A DNA stretch of 57,806 bases, taken from positions 1-57,806 of the forward strand of contig NZ_BOPC01000059.1 in assembly GCF_016863555.1 (NCBI RefSeq), given 5' to 3'. The DNA comes from Micromonospora qiuiae. Its GTDB lineage: Bacteria; Actinomycetota; Actinomycetes; Mycobacteriales; Micromonosporaceae. Below the pieces are notes generated by a model, which was given only the letters and a program-made list of their open reading frames with translations, had not been told where the DNA came from and did no database searches. The position numbers and the translations under genes are program-made. Shown here piece by piece: positions 1-8,631 of the stretch; position 1 is the stretch's first letter, and each line of letters opens with the position of its first letter.

Positions 1-151
1 CGCCCCGGACATCGCAAAGCTCACCGTGGCGTCCCAGCCCTGATCCACAGCACGGGCCAACCGATGCGCGTCCAAGACCCGCTTCGTCAGAGGGTGGTTT
101 GTGACCTCTTCTTCGCTTTGCGGCTGGCTGATCTTTGCGGACCCATAGCCG
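1..151. other. Window edge, no assignable gene
   Basis: About 150 bases before the IS5-like remnant. A plus-strand frame from base 2 stays open for 13 codons to a TGA at 41-43 and could be the tail of a gene that starts outside the window, but it is too short to identify. The last bases may include the left end of the IS5 element; I could not define a terminal inverted repeat because the right end of that element is missing. Confidence 0.3.
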
Positions 152-178
152 ATGTGGTGGCGTCGCGCTAGGACGGTC

Positions 179-812
179 GTGAGTGGACGTGCGGCGTATC
201 CGAGTGACCTGACCGATGAGCAATGGGCGGTGGTCGGACCGTTCCTGCAGGCGTGGAATGATCGGCATCCGTCGGTGTCGGGGCATCAGGGCCGTTACGA
301 GCTGTGGGAGATCGTGAATTCGATCTTCTATCAGAACCGGACGGGTTGTCAGTGGGCGTATCTGCCGCATGATCTGGCCCCGAAGTCCGCAACGTACTAC
401 TACTTCGCGCTGTGGCGTGATGACGGTACCGACCAGGTGATTCATGACCTGCTGCGCTGCCAGGCGCGGGAGAAGGCCGGCCGGGCGGAGGACCCGACCG
501 CGGTGGTGTTGGACACCCAGTCGATCCAGGGCGGCCAACCACGCCCCTGCCGCGACGACCGGCAAGGACGCCGGCAAGAAGGTACCCGGCCGCAAGCGGG
601 GTCTGGCCGTCGATGCTCTCGGCCTGATCATCGCGGTGGTGGTGACGGCGGCGTCGGTCACCGACAACGCGATCGGCATCCGGCTGCTGGACAACGTCCG
701 CGCGCACACCCCGACGGTGACCACGGCGTGGGCCGACGCCGGGTTCAAAGACGACGTGCAGATCCACGGCACGGTCCGAGGTATCGGCGTCGAGCAAGTC
801 CTTCGGACGTAA
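179..812 (+). pseudogene. IS5-family transposase remnant, frameshifted and 3'-truncated
   Basis: The GTG start at 179 gives a typical IS5-family N-terminus (SGRAAYPSDLTDEQW) that reads through the NRTGCQWAYLP and DTQSI regions to about base 535. The frame then shifts: the continuation (GKKVPGRKRGLAVDALGL, then VTTAWADAGFK) is carried one frame over from about 540. Homology stops near 812, well short of a full-length transposase, and the next gene begins almost at once, so the right half and right terminal repeat are gone. In this family a frame change can be programmed, but the truncation makes this copy dead. Alternative start: ATG 152. Confidence 0.85.
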
Positions 813-856
813 CAAAAGTGGTTGCTTCCGGCGTGGGTGTCGGCGAAACTGTCGGG

Positions 857-1282
857 GTGGCGGCCAACAGCAGGGTGACGATCGCGGCCCACGCCTTGGC
901 ATGGCTGGAACTGGCCAGGCGGCGCGGTCGTGAGGTGCTCACCTCCGAAGAGGTGGCGGCCAGCGTCAACACGAACGCGGTCATCATCCGGCGCAGTCTC
1001 GGTGACCTGCAGCGGGCCGGCCTGGTGACGGCACGCCGCGGCAACGGCGCCGGCTTCTCCCTCGGGCGGCCGGCAACAGAGATCACGTTGCTGGACGTCT
1101 GGCTCGCCGTCTCGGCGAAGCCGCTGCTCGCCCTGCACCACTCCGAGCCGAACCTGGAGTGCCCGGTCGGACGCGGCATCCGTCCGGTGCTCACCGACCT
1201 GTACGACGAAGCGACCGACATGTTTCGGGCGGCGCTGGCGCGCTGGACCGTCACCGACGTCCTGGAAAGGATCCTGGCATGA
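857..1282 (+). CDS. Rrf2-family transcriptional regulator
   Basis: About 141 residues with the Rrf2 winged-helix pattern: an N-terminal helix (SRVTIAAHALAWLEL), a recognition-helix region (SVNTNAVIIRRSLGDLQRAGLV) and the RGNGAGFSLGRPATEITLLDVW wing and linker. The three-Cys iron-sulphur cluster set of IscR/NsrR is absent (only one Cys, in EPNLECPVG), so it probably senses something else or binds DNA without a cluster. The start is uncertain; GTG 857 fits the family length, but the frame is open upstream into the IS5 remnant, whose insertion may have replaced the native promoter. It overlaps the next gene by ATGA, so the two are translationally coupled. Confidence 0.8.
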   Translation: MAANSRVTIAAHALAWLELARRRGREVLTSEEVAASVNTNAVIIRRSLGDLQRAGLVTARRGNGAGFSLGRPATEITLLDVWLAVSAKPLLALHHSEPNLECPVGRGIRPVLTDLYDEATDMFRAALARWTVTDVLERILA

Positions 1283-2019
1283 TCGTCGAACTGCGCCGTT
1301 ACACCCTGCGTGAGGGACGCCGTGACGAACTGATCGATCTGTTCGACCGCGAGTTTGTGGAAACCCAGGAAGAACTGGGGATGGCCGTGCTGGGCCAGTT
1401 CCGCGACCTCGACCGGCCCGACCAGTTCGTGTGGCTGCGCGGATTCACCGACATGCAAGCGCGCCGGACCAGCCTGACAGCCTTCTATTCCGGCCCCGTG
1501 TGGGCGAAGCACGGACCAGCGGCGAACGCGACAATGCTCGACTCGGACGATGTACTGCTGCTCCGTGAGATCGTCGCGGTGCCGGTATCCGACCGCAGCA
1601 CCGCCAACCCCGAATCAGTCTTGCACGCGACAATCTGGTACTGGGCCGGCCCTTTCCCCGACCCCACCCACAGCTCGACGCAGACCCTGGCCTTACTGAG
1701 GACCGAGTACGCCCCGAACGACTACCCCCGGCTGCCGATCCGTGAGCAGGAGCACGCCCTAGTCTGGCTCACCCGGTCACCCCTACAGGAAGGCGTCCCA
1801 ACGGAAGTGGTGAAGACCGAACGCTTCCGCCTCAGCCCCACCCGCCGCTCCAGCCTTCACTGGCGAACTCAACAGCGCGCCGTCGATGCCGAGCGACACG
1901 CTCGCTGGTGCGTCGGCTCGGGACGGGGCGACGGCGTGTACGCAACCCACGTGGGTCGCACCGCCGACGGGCGCCTCGCCAGCTTCGTCACCGACTTCCG
2001 CGTCGTGCTGCTCGAATAG
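1279..2019 (+). CDS. NIPSNAP-family protein
   Basis: 246 residues. The N-terminal half is a clear NIPSNAP (dimeric alpha/beta barrel) domain: MIVELRRYTLREG, then FLWLRGF-like and FYSGPVWAKHGPAANATM motifs. A second half-domain follows (ALVWLTRSP, then FRLSPTRRSSLH). Many family members end at that LSPTxRSxLH stretch; here the frame runs on for about 65 residues of unrecognised sequence, and the second repeat looks internally shortened. Function of bacterial NIPSNAPs is poorly known. It starts inside the stop codon of the Rrf2 gene, which suggests regulation by that protein. Confidence 0.78.
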   Translation: MIVELRRYTLREGRRDELIDLFDREFVETQEELGMAVLGQFRDLDRPDQFVWLRGFTDMQARRTSLTAFYSGPVWAKHGPAANATMLDSDDVLLLREIVAVPVSDRSTANPESVLHATIWYWAGPFPDPTHSSTQTLALLRTEYAPNDYPRLPIREQEHALVWLTRSPLQEGVPTEVVKTERFRLSPTRRSSLHWRTQQRAVDAERHARWCVGSGRGDGVYATHVGRTADGRLASFVTDFRVVLLE

Positions 2020-2244
2020 CGTCCACGTCATCGCCCCAAGGCCACGTGCTCAAGGGCGTGCCCACCCAAGAGGACGTACACTCATGCCGCTGGTCGCGCG
2101 GAGCCGTCAGGAGCTCTGACCGTCTCGCCGGAGGGTCGGCCGGCGGCAACGCATCGTTGCGCCAGTAGGCGACGACGATGGCTGTGCCGCCATGGACAGC
2201 GTTCCGATTGGAGCAGCCGTGGTGCCAGCGATCGTTGCCGTCCG

Positions 2245-2373
2245 GACGGCAAAGTGCTGGGCGTGGGGTCGGGCAAGTGCCTGGACGCCACCGCGCACGG
2301 CACGGCCAAAGGGACACTGCTGGAGACCTGGACCTGCACGTGCGGCGACAACCAGCGGTGGTTGAGAACGTAG
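2245..2373 (+). pseudogene. Ricin B-type lectin (CBM13) fragment
   Basis: A 42-codon open stretch ending in TAG at 2371 encodes GKVLGVGSGKCLDATAHGT followed by a CxCGDNQRW ending. This is the signature of the last repeat of a ricin-type beta-trefoil lectin (sugar-binding CxDxxG-type strand, then Q-x-W). No start codon, signal peptide or catalytic domain precedes it, so it is the orphaned 3' end of a secreted glycosidase or esterase. The upstream 225 bases (2020-2244) hold nothing I recognise. Confidence 0.7.
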
Positions 2374-2383
2374 GCTGTGCGGC

Positions 2384-3469
2384 GTGGCGACGCTGCATCG
2401 TGTGGATCTCCCGGGGCTTATCGGCGACGAGCCGCTGGCGTTCCTAGCGGCCATGAGCCTGCTCGACCAGCTCCAAGGGGCCAGCTACCTGCACTGGGAT
2501 GCGGCGGACCGACACGCGGTGCTGCACTGCCAGCGCTATGCCGGCGTGCCGGACATCGTCGCCGACCTGGTGCAGCGGCTGCAGAAGGTCGGCCCGGGGC
2601 AGGCAATCCCGAACACCCCGGGCTTTCCGGTGTCTCGGCGACGGGGCGCGCCCGACCCGCTGCGGGTGCGCCCGGCCGACTACGGGCGGCTGGTGGACCG
2701 GGTGAGCCGCGCCTCCGGCGGGGTGCGCTGGCTCACCGCAACCGTGACCGACCGGGCCACCGACGCGGCCGGGCACTGCCTGGTGAACCCGCTCATCGCG
2801 GTCCGCGGGCGGCAGACCGTCGGCAGCTTCTGGTACTACCCCATGCTGGCGGTGCGGGCCGACCCCGAACGGCTGCTGACCGAGGCGCTGACCGGGTGGC
2901 GGCGGGTTGAGGGCGCGGAGGGGTGGCTGCTCGACCACCGCGCGACCTACTCCACCGACCCGCAGCTGCCCGGGCCGGGCGGCAGTCTGGCCGTGCCCGG
3001 CGCCACCTGGCTGGCGACGCTCGCGGTGTCCCGGTTCGGGTACAGCCGCCGCAACGGCATCGACGACGGGCCGGTGCTGCCGAACGGATGGTTCCGGGCC
3101 GGTGACCGGGACGTGTTCCTGTGGCCGCTGTGGACGCTGCCGGCGAACTGGAACGTGCTCGGCGGGGTGTGGAACGCCGGGTGGGGGTACGACAGCTGGA
3201 ACCTCACGGCGGCCCAGAATGGCGCGCTGCAGGCATCCATCCTCCGAACCCACGGCGTGATGGCGCCGAACGCCATGGACTACACCGTGGACCTCGGCAT
3301 TTTCGCGATGTGCGCGGCCGCGCGGCCACCAGGCGGCGCGCTGACCCCGGAGCCCGTCGAGGTCGAGCGGCGGCCCTCCGAGTACAGCCGCGAGTACGAA
3401 CCATGGAAGGGCTGGGACGGCGACTATCCCGACCCGGGCGACTACCCCGGGCGGTACGGCTGGGGATGA
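2384..3469 (+). CDS. Hypothetical protein, weakly Csx17/Cas8-like
   Basis: 361 residues from GTG 2384, eleven bases after the lectin scrap. I do not recognise it with confidence. Features seen: an N-terminal GLIGDEPLAFLAAMSLLDQL motif, a central NPLIAVRGRQTVGSFWYYPM stretch, a later ATWLATLAVSRFGYS segment followed by GW...FLWPLWTLP, and an acidic, Tyr/Pro/Gly-rich tail of about 40 residues. The pairing of PLAFLAAxGLL at the N-terminus with WLA...F.WPLW at the C-terminus resembles large-subunit-like proteins of type I-G (formerly I-U) CRISPR systems such as Csx17. There is no cas gene or CRISPR array nearby, so a stand-alone relative is the most I would propose. No signal peptide or membrane segment. 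Confidence 0.6.
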   Translation: MATLHRVDLPGLIGDEPLAFLAAMSLLDQLQGASYLHWDAADRHAVLHCQRYAGVPDIVADLVQRLQKVGPGQAIPNTPGFPVSRRRGAPDPLRVRPADYGRLVDRVSRASGGVRWLTATVTDRATDAAGHCLVNPLIAVRGRQTVGSFWYYPMLAVRADPERLLTEALTGWRRVEGAEGWLLDHRATYSTDPQLPGPGGSLAVPGATWLATLAVSRFGYSRRNGIDDGPVLPNGWFRAGDRDVFLWPLWTLPANWNVLGGVWNAGWGYDSWNLTAAQNGALQASILRTHGVMAPNAMDYTVDLGIFAMCAAARPPGGALTPEPVEVERRPSEYSREYEPWKGWDGDYPDPGDYPGRYGWG

Positions 3470-3660
3470 GTCAGCTGCCGATCACCAGTTCCTAGGGCGG
3501 GGCGGTGAAGTCGCGAGCCGGCAGCATCGGCAGGCCATCGTGCTCGACACCGGGACGTTGGGTCCGGCCGACGTCCCGAACTGCCGATGACAGCGCATCC
3601 GATCAAGCGTGTTGGACGAGGGTGCCGGTCGTCTGGTAGGCATTAGGCCGCTGGAGGTTA

Positions 3661-4062
3661 GTTGTCTGGGGTTCTGTAACGATCCCTGAATCTGCGGAGG
3701 GATGGCGGAAGGCGATTAGGGGCACCATTTCCGCAAACGGGGACCACCTGAGTCAGCCGGATTTCGATCGGCGGATCGAGGCTCTGCTCTGCCGGCTTTA
3801 CAGCGGCCCAGACGACGAGGTGCGAGTTTACGACGGCCGGGGTGGCGACGGCGGCCGTGACGTCGTCGTCCGACAGGGGCAACGCCTCCGGATCTTCCAG
3901 CTGAAGTACTTCCGGGACGGATTCGGAGCCGAACGCCGAACGCAGCGTAAGCAGATCGTCAACTCTTTCCACGAAGCTATGGCACACCAACCCGATGAGT
4001 GGATCTTGGTGATCCCAACGAATCCGACTCCCGGCGAGGAACGATTTGTCCACGATCTCGGT
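3661..4062 (+). pseudogene. Restriction-endonuclease-like (PD-(D/E)xK) domain fragment
   Basis: The plus frame is open from at least 3661 and encodes DFDRRIEALLCRLY, then VYDGRGGDGGRDVVV and IFQLKYF. The D-x(n)-Q-x-K arrangement in a GGDGGRD/FQLKYF context is what one expects of an Mrr-like nuclease fold used as an N-terminal effector domain. It continues to DEWILVIP and ERFVHDLG and then breaks at about 4062, where sequence of a quite different protein begins in another frame. No good start codon lies upstream (GTG 3820 is inside the domain), although a GGAGG at 3653-3657 could be an old ribosome site. I read it as the 5' part of a deleted gene. Confidence 0.55.
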
Positions 4063-5012
4063 GCGTGGCCGCCGCCGTGGAACGAGTGCGGGAGGCGTTG
4101 GCCTGCTACGACACTCTCGCCACCACCGGCGGATGCCGGCCCTCCATCGTCGAACTCGGCCGGCAGGTCGAATACGCCGGTACGGCGTACCGGCACGCCC
4201 AGCACCCCCAGCTGCTGCGGGTCCTGCCCGACCTGCTCGCCGACGCCCGCCACGCCGCGGCGGACGGCAGGCCAGCACCCACTGCGCACCTGCTGGTACG
4301 GGTGTACCGGCTCGCGGCCCAGGTACTGGTCAAACTCGGCGAGCCCGACCTGGCCTGGCTCGCCGCCGACCGGCCGATGACCGCTGCCGGCAGCGACCCG
4401 CGACGTACCGCCATTGCCGTAGTGCCTCTCGCGCAGGCCCTGCGCGCCCTGAGCCGGGGCCGCCTAGCGCTGAGCGTCACCATGACCGCCCTACACCAAC
4501 TCGACGCGGCATCGCCAACCAAGGCCCCGCCGGAACGGCTTACCCTCACCGGAACCCTGCTGATCGAAGCCGCCCTCGCCGCCGCCAGCTACGGCGACGC
4601 CACCACCACCGGCAACCTCACCGACCGGGCCGGGCGGCTGGCCAACCACAACCGCGACCACAGCGAGTTCACACCGATCGTGGTCGACCTCGCCCGGGCC
4701 CTGGCCGCCACCAGCCTCGGCGACAACGGCCAGGCCATCGCCACCCACCTGCACGCCACCAGCACGTACGCCTGGCGCCGGCTGCCCGCCGAACACCGCG
4801 CCGCCCACCTGATCGACATCACCCGCGCCCACCTCGCCATCGGGGACCACCAGGCCGCCGGACGTGCCCTGGTCACCGCCGACCAGATCGCCCCCGGCGA
4901 GACCCGCATCCGTCCCGCCGCCCGCGCCGCACTCACCACCGTCCTACGCGCCGGCCCCTCCCCAGCAGATGTCACCCGCCTCGCCACCACCATCGGCCTG
5001 ACCCGACGTTGA
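4062..5012 (+). pseudogene. XRE-family regulator, C-terminal TPR-like part only
   Basis: About 315 residues matching the helical repeat half of actinobacterial XRE/Cro-CI regulators: VERVREALACYDTLATTGG, EYAGTAYRHAQHPQLLRVLPDLLADAR, and later ALVTADQIAPGETRIRPAAR, ending in TRLATTIGL. The N-terminal helix-turn-helix is missing; the match begins abruptly at about 4062, abutting the nuclease-domain fragment in a different frame. The likely cause is a deletion that fused two unrelated genes. An intact in-frame start is not evident, so it is unlikely to be made as a DNA-binding protein. Confidence 0.65.
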
Positions 5013-5122
5013 ACACTCCGCTGCCTGTGCTGCCCGCGTTGATAGCAGCCATACGACTCGCTGCGGTGCTATCGGTTCAGACCGACCTTCGCACCGCAGA
5101 GGAGCGCCGGGGTGGGCGTGCG

Positions 5123-5884
5123 TCATCGGGACGACCACCAGGTCGAGGTAGCCGTGACCCGGAAGCCCAGGGACTCGTACAGCGGCCTGCCCAGCCGGGA
5201 CGCGGTCAGGGTGACCGGCAGGCCGGTGATCGACGCCAGGGAGCCGAGCATGAGCGCGCGCCCCACGCCCCGGGAGCGGAACGCCGGCGCCGTTCCCACC
5301 CAGTAGTGGCTGCCCAACCCGCCTTCCACCGTGGTGACGCACGCCCCGGCGACCTCGCCGTCCAGTCTGGCGAGGAACACGTCGACACCTGGCTGGTGGA
5401 TCAGGGCCGCGGGAAACATCTCACCGGCCCGGTAGGGCTCGAACCTGGACAGGGTGAAGGCCGCGATCACGGCCTGTTCGGCCGCGCGCAGGTCCTCCTC
5501 GGTCCGCAGCCGGATCACCGGTATCGCCGGCTCGGCGACCGCACCGGGCGCACGCAGCATGATCGGCATCTGCCGGCCGTTCATGTCTAGGCGGCTCAGG
5601 TCCGTGGCGCTGAAGGGATCCTCCGCGTCGATCGGGCCGGACGCCCGGCCGGCCAGGTCGATCAGCTCCGCGAGTTCCTCGCGGCCAAGGTCGGGCTCCT
5701 GGACCAGGATGCGCAGGCCCGCGCGCTCATCTCCGGCGACGGCGAGGAAGCCGCGGCGCCGGATCACGGTGTGACCGCGGGCGTGGCCGACGGCCGTCCA
5801 AAAGGCGGCGGAGTTGCGGGCCTGGCGCAGAGAGGTGTCGGAGGCGCTCGCGGACCGGTCGCGGGTGTTCAGGTCGATCGTCAT
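5123..5884 (-). CDS. GNAT-family N-acetyltransferase
   Basis: 253 residues from ATG 5884. The C-terminal half holds the GNAT acetyl-CoA loop: VGTAPAFRSRGVGRALM, with R-x-x-G-V-G, and ends with PLYESLGF as is usual. The N-terminal half (about 120 residues) is an extra domain of unknown target. It is the last gene of a minus-strand run that starts at 8592 and follows the PEP-mutase-like gene by 68 bases, so it is probably part of the MarR-controlled operon. Acetylation of a xenobiotic or a small metabolite is plausible from this context but not shown. Confidence 0.85.
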   Translation of the reverse strand: MTIDLNTRDRSASASDTSLRQARNSAAFWTAVGHARGHTVIRRRGFLAVAGDERAGLRILVQEPDLGREELAELIDLAGRASGPIDAEDPFSATDLSRLDMNGRQMPIMLRAPGAVAEPAIPVIRLRTEEDLRAAEQAVIAAFTLSRFEPYRAGEMFPAALIHQPGVDVFLARLDGEVAGACVTTVEGGLGSHYWVGTAPAFRSRGVGRALMLGSLASITGLPVTLTASRLGRPLYESLGFRVTATSTWWSSR

Positions 5885-5952
5885 GGCGGCAGGTGTTCCT
5901 TCTCTTTGGTAGGGCCGGTACGGCGACATCGCGCGGTGGTGCGGGCCGTCGG

Positions 5953-6738
5953 TCACGGACGTGGGCGGGCGTCGCTGGCCCGCCGGTCGGGCGCTGCGGC
6001 GAGTAGCGTCGCGGCTCTGCTGGTGAGGGTGTCTAGCGTCCACCGCTGGGGGTACGGACCGTAGGAGACCCGTGCGACACCGAGTGTTTCCAACTCGGCG
6101 GGCGTGGGCATGGCGGGCACTCCCAGCAGGCTGAGACGGCCCGGGCCGAAGGCGGCGACGAGTTTCCGGATGTCGCGCGGGTCGCTGCAGCCGGGCACGA
6201 AGACGCAGTCGGCGCCGGCCGCGAGGTAGGCGGTGCCGCGTTCGACGGCGGCGGCGAGGGCGGTCTCGGGCGGGCCGGTGAGGTAGGCGTCCGTGCGGGC
6301 GTTGAGCACGAAGGGCAGGCCCTCGTCACGGCCCGCGGCCACCGCTGCGCGTACCGCCCGTACGGCCTGGTCGACCGGCCTCATGGCGTCCTCGAGGTTG
6401 CCGCCGACGGCGCCGGCGCGGATCGCGGCGCGAACCGTCGCCGCCACGTCGCCGTAGCCGCCCTCCAGGTCGGCGGTCACCGGAAGGTCCACGGCGGCGG
6501 CGATGCGGGCGATGGCCGCGAGCGCGAGTTCGACCGGGATGTGTTCGCCGTCCTCGTAGCCGTGGGCCGCCGCGATGGAGTGGCTCGCCGTCGCGATCGC
6601 GTGGCACCCCGGCACGGCTGCCACGGCACGGGCCGAGGCAGCGTCCCACGCGTTGACCAGCACCAGGATCCTCGACTCGTCGTGCAGCGTACGCAGCCGC
6701 CGGGCCTTCTCCTGAAGGGTCGGTGTCGAAGTGGTCAT
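5953..6738 (-). CDS. Isocitrate lyase/PEP mutase family enzyme
   Basis: 261 residues from ATG 6738. Family signatures are LVNAWDAASARAVA near residue 28, TADLEGGYGD (metal and substrate site) near residue 88, NLEDAM and NARTDAYL. The lyase motif KKCGH of true isocitrate lyase is absent, so this belongs to the broad PEP-mutase/2-methylisocitrate-lyase-like group that cleaves or rearranges C-C or C-P bonds. Substrate unknown. It overlaps the upstream MFS gene by ATGA, so the two are translationally coupled. Confidence 0.88.
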   Translation of the reverse strand: MTTSTPTLQEKARRLRTLHDESRILVLVNAWDAASARAVAAVPGCHAIATASHSIAAAHGYEDGEHIPVELALAAIARIAAAVDLPVTADLEGGYGDVAATVRAAIRAGAVGGNLEDAMRPVDQAVRAVRAAVAAGRDEGLPFVLNARTDAYLTGPPETALAAAVERGTAYLAAGADCVFVPGCSDPRDIRKLVAAFGPGRLSLLGVPAMPTPAELETLGVARVSYGPYPQRWTLDTLTSRAATLLAAAPDRRASDARPRP

Positions 6739-7985
6739 GTGGCTCCCGGGTCGAGTGTCTGGAAGGGCCGGCGGTGCGCGGCCCAGGTGACGGCGAGGGT
6801 CGTGGCGAGCCCGGTGGCCAGGAAGACGAGCCCGAGAACGAGCCACCCCGGCCCGGACCAGACCATCACCAGGGTGGTCAGGGCGGCCGGCCCGACGGCA
6901 CGGGCCAGCGGGACGCCGCTGGAATACACGCCCTGCCACTGCCCGGGGCGGGTGGGATCGGCCAACGCGAATCCGACGCACCACGACCCGGCGGCCAGTC
7001 GCAGCTCGCCGGCCACCTGCACGGCCACGGCGGCGAGGAGGAGACCCGCGGCGACGGCAGGGTCGGTGGTGGCGGTCGCCGTCCAGAAGAGCACGCAGGC
7101 TGCGCAGAGCGCGAGGCCGGCGAGGCGGATCGCCCGGGTCGCCTCGGCCAGGGTGGTCACCCGTCGGGCCGCCCGGCGCTGCCAGCCGAGGACGCCGAGG
7201 GTGTTGACGACGAAGACCGCCGCCACGATCCAGCGCGGCGCCGCCGTGCGGCTGGTCAGGTAGAGGGGGAGCAGCACGCCCAGCATCGGCATGTACAGGT
7301 ACAGCACCGCGTTGAGCGCTGCGACCACGACGTAGCGGATGTCCCGCGGGGCGTCCCATCCGTGGCCCGCCCGTACGGGGGCCCGTGCGGCGGGCGGCAG
7401 CCGGGTGAGCATGATCGCGCTCACGGCGAAGAGCGCCGCGTCACCGACCAGGGCGGCGCGGTAGACGGTGGGCGTACCGGCGAGGAGCGCCAGCCCTCCG
7501 GCGGTGGCGCCGAGCCCGATGCCGGCGTTGACGGCGGTCTGGATACCTGCTCGCACCGTGACCAGTTCGGTGGACGGCACCAGGGAGACCAGCAGGGCCT
7601 GCCGGGTCGCGCCGGCCCCGCTCTGGGCGATCGCGTACGCGACGCAGGCGGACGAGACCAACCAGGGTGCCGGTGCCGACGCCAATGTCAGCAGGGCGGC
7701 CGCGGTGGCCATGGACAACAGGATGGTCACCCGCCGCAGTCCGATCCGGTCGCCCAAGGCGCCGACGGGATGGGTGAGGAGGAAGCCGGCCCCCCACGCG
7801 ACGGTCAGCAGGCCGCCGACCTGCGCCGGCCTCAGGTGGCCGACCTGCACCAGGTAGACGACGAAGGTCACGTAGAAGCAGCCGTCGCCCACGGCGGTGA
7901 CGAGCTGCGCCCGGAGCAGGGTGGTGGCCGGCCGCCGGTGAGGAACCGCGGTGAGCGCGGCCGGGCTAGGCGAAGCTGAGGCCAT
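6735..7985 (-). CDS. MFS transporter
   Basis: 416 residues, twelve predicted membrane segments. The loop 2-3 MFS motif is seen as GALGDRIGLRRV near residue 75. The N-terminus (about 20 residues) is cytoplasmic and the C-terminus is short and basic. It overlaps the end of the upstream DsbA-like gene by 20 bases. Position under a MarR operator with redox and modification enzymes suggests efflux of a toxic compound; the substrate cannot be told from the sequence. Confidence 0.9.
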   Translation of the reverse strand: MASASPSPAALTAVPHRRPATTLLRAQLVTAVGDGCFYVTFVVYLVQVGHLRPAQVGGLLTVAWGAGFLLTHPVGALGDRIGLRRVTILLSMATAAALLTLASAPAPWLVSSACVAYAIAQSGAGATRQALLVSLVPSTELVTVRAGIQTAVNAGIGLGATAGGLALLAGTPTVYRAALVGDAALFAVSAIMLTRLPPAARAPVRAGHGWDAPRDIRYVVVAALNAVLYLYMPMLGVLLPLYLTSRTAAPRWIVAAVFVVNTLGVLGWQRRAARRVTTLAEATRAIRLAGLALCAACVLFWTATATTDPAVAAGLLLAAVAVQVAGELRLAAGSWCVGFALADPTRPGQWQGVYSSGVPLARAVGPAALTTLVMVWSGPGWLVLGLVFLATGLATTLAVTWAAHRRPFQTLDPGAT

Positions 7986-8592
7986 CGGAGCGGGCCCGCT
8001 TGAGTTCGGAGAAGGCCCGGCAGCCGGCGAGCAGGCGGGCGCCGTCGAAGACCCGCAGGGCCTCCTCGCCGCGGGGAATGGAGGTCAGCACGGGGCCGAA
8101 GAAGGCCACGCCGTCGATCACGACGGTCGGGGTACCGAGGTCCTCGCCGACGAGTTGCCGGGCCTTGGCGGTGCTGGCGCGCATCTGCGGGTCGAGGTCG
8201 CTGCAGCGGGCGGCGTCGGCGAGGTCGGCGGGCAGGCCGGCCTCGGCCAGGGCCGCCGGGACGACGGTGGCGAAGTCCTTGTCGCCCTCGTCGTGGATGC
8301 GGCGGCCGAGCGCCGGGTAGAGGTGGGCGAGGGCCGCCGGGCTGTGGTGCACCGCAGCTGCCACGCACACCCGCGCCGGCCCCCACGCGCGGTCGTTGAA
8401 GGCGCGGTACCAGGGCTCCAACTCGCGGTCTTCGTTGAGGACCGAGAGGCTCATCACCTCGAACCGCAGGTCGATCGGACGCAGCCGTCCCACCTCCATG
8501 AGCCAGCGGGAGGTGATCCAGGCGAACGGGCAGGACGGGTCCACGTAGGCCGTGACCACCGGGACCGACGTACGATCGAAGTTATCTTCCAT
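7966..8592 (-). CDS. DsbA-fold, mycothiol-dependent nitroreductase (Rv2466c) family protein
   Basis: 208 residues from ATG 8592. A thioredoxin-fold start (VVTAYVDPSCPFAWITSRWLMEV) carries the active-site Cys at about residue 20 in a CPFA motif, so only one of the two cysteines of a CxxC is present. The thioredoxin cis-Pro region is GTPTVVIDGVAFFGPVL near residue 150. Family members use mycothiol as partner thiol, which fits an actinobacterium. It is the first gene of the minus-strand operon, and its start codon lies inside the upstream tandem operator, so repressor binding would block initiation directly. Confidence 0.85.
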   Translation of the reverse strand: MEDNFDRTSVPVVTAYVDPSCPFAWITSRWLMEVGRLRPIDLRFEVMSLSVLNEDRELEPWYRAFNDRAWGPARVCVAAAVHHSPAALAHLYPALGRRIHDEGDKDFATVVPAALAEAGLPADLADAARCSDLDPQMRASTAKARQLVGEDLGTPTVVIDGVAFFGPVLTSIPRGEEALRVFDGARLLAGCRAFSELKRARSDGLSFA

Positions 8593-8619
8593 GGAAGAGA
8601 AGTTACCTTCTATGGAAGA
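8578..8619. promoter_or_regulatory. Two tandem 21-bp MarR-type operators
   Basis: Bases 8578-8598 and 8599-8619 are direct repeats of the same 21-bp unit, differing at two positions and abutting exactly. Each contains a near-palindrome: CTTCCATGGAAG is perfect in the first copy and CTTCTATGGAAG is nearly so in the second. They lie between the divergent DsbA-like gene (starts at 8592) and the MarR gene (starts at 8632), covering the start codon of the former and sitting 13 bases before the latter. The 21-bp pitch is two helical turns, so two repressor dimers would bind the same face of the DNA. Confidence 0.85.
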
Positions 8620-8631
8620 TAAGATGCAAGC

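Noticed and set aside
2384..3469. A CRISPR-Cas locus based on the Csx17-like protein
   Set aside because: I looked for regularly spaced repeats and other cas genes around it and saw none. The similarity is limited to two short end motifs.
4046..5590. A 514-codon plus frame over the XRE fragment and the GNAT gene
   Set aside because: Composition is almost entirely Arg/Pro/His and it crosses two real genes; it is a GC-driven shadow.
6723..7979. A 418-codon plus frame opposite the MFS gene
   Set aside because: Gly/Arg/Asp-rich with no domain, and exactly antisense to a transporter with clear membrane segments.
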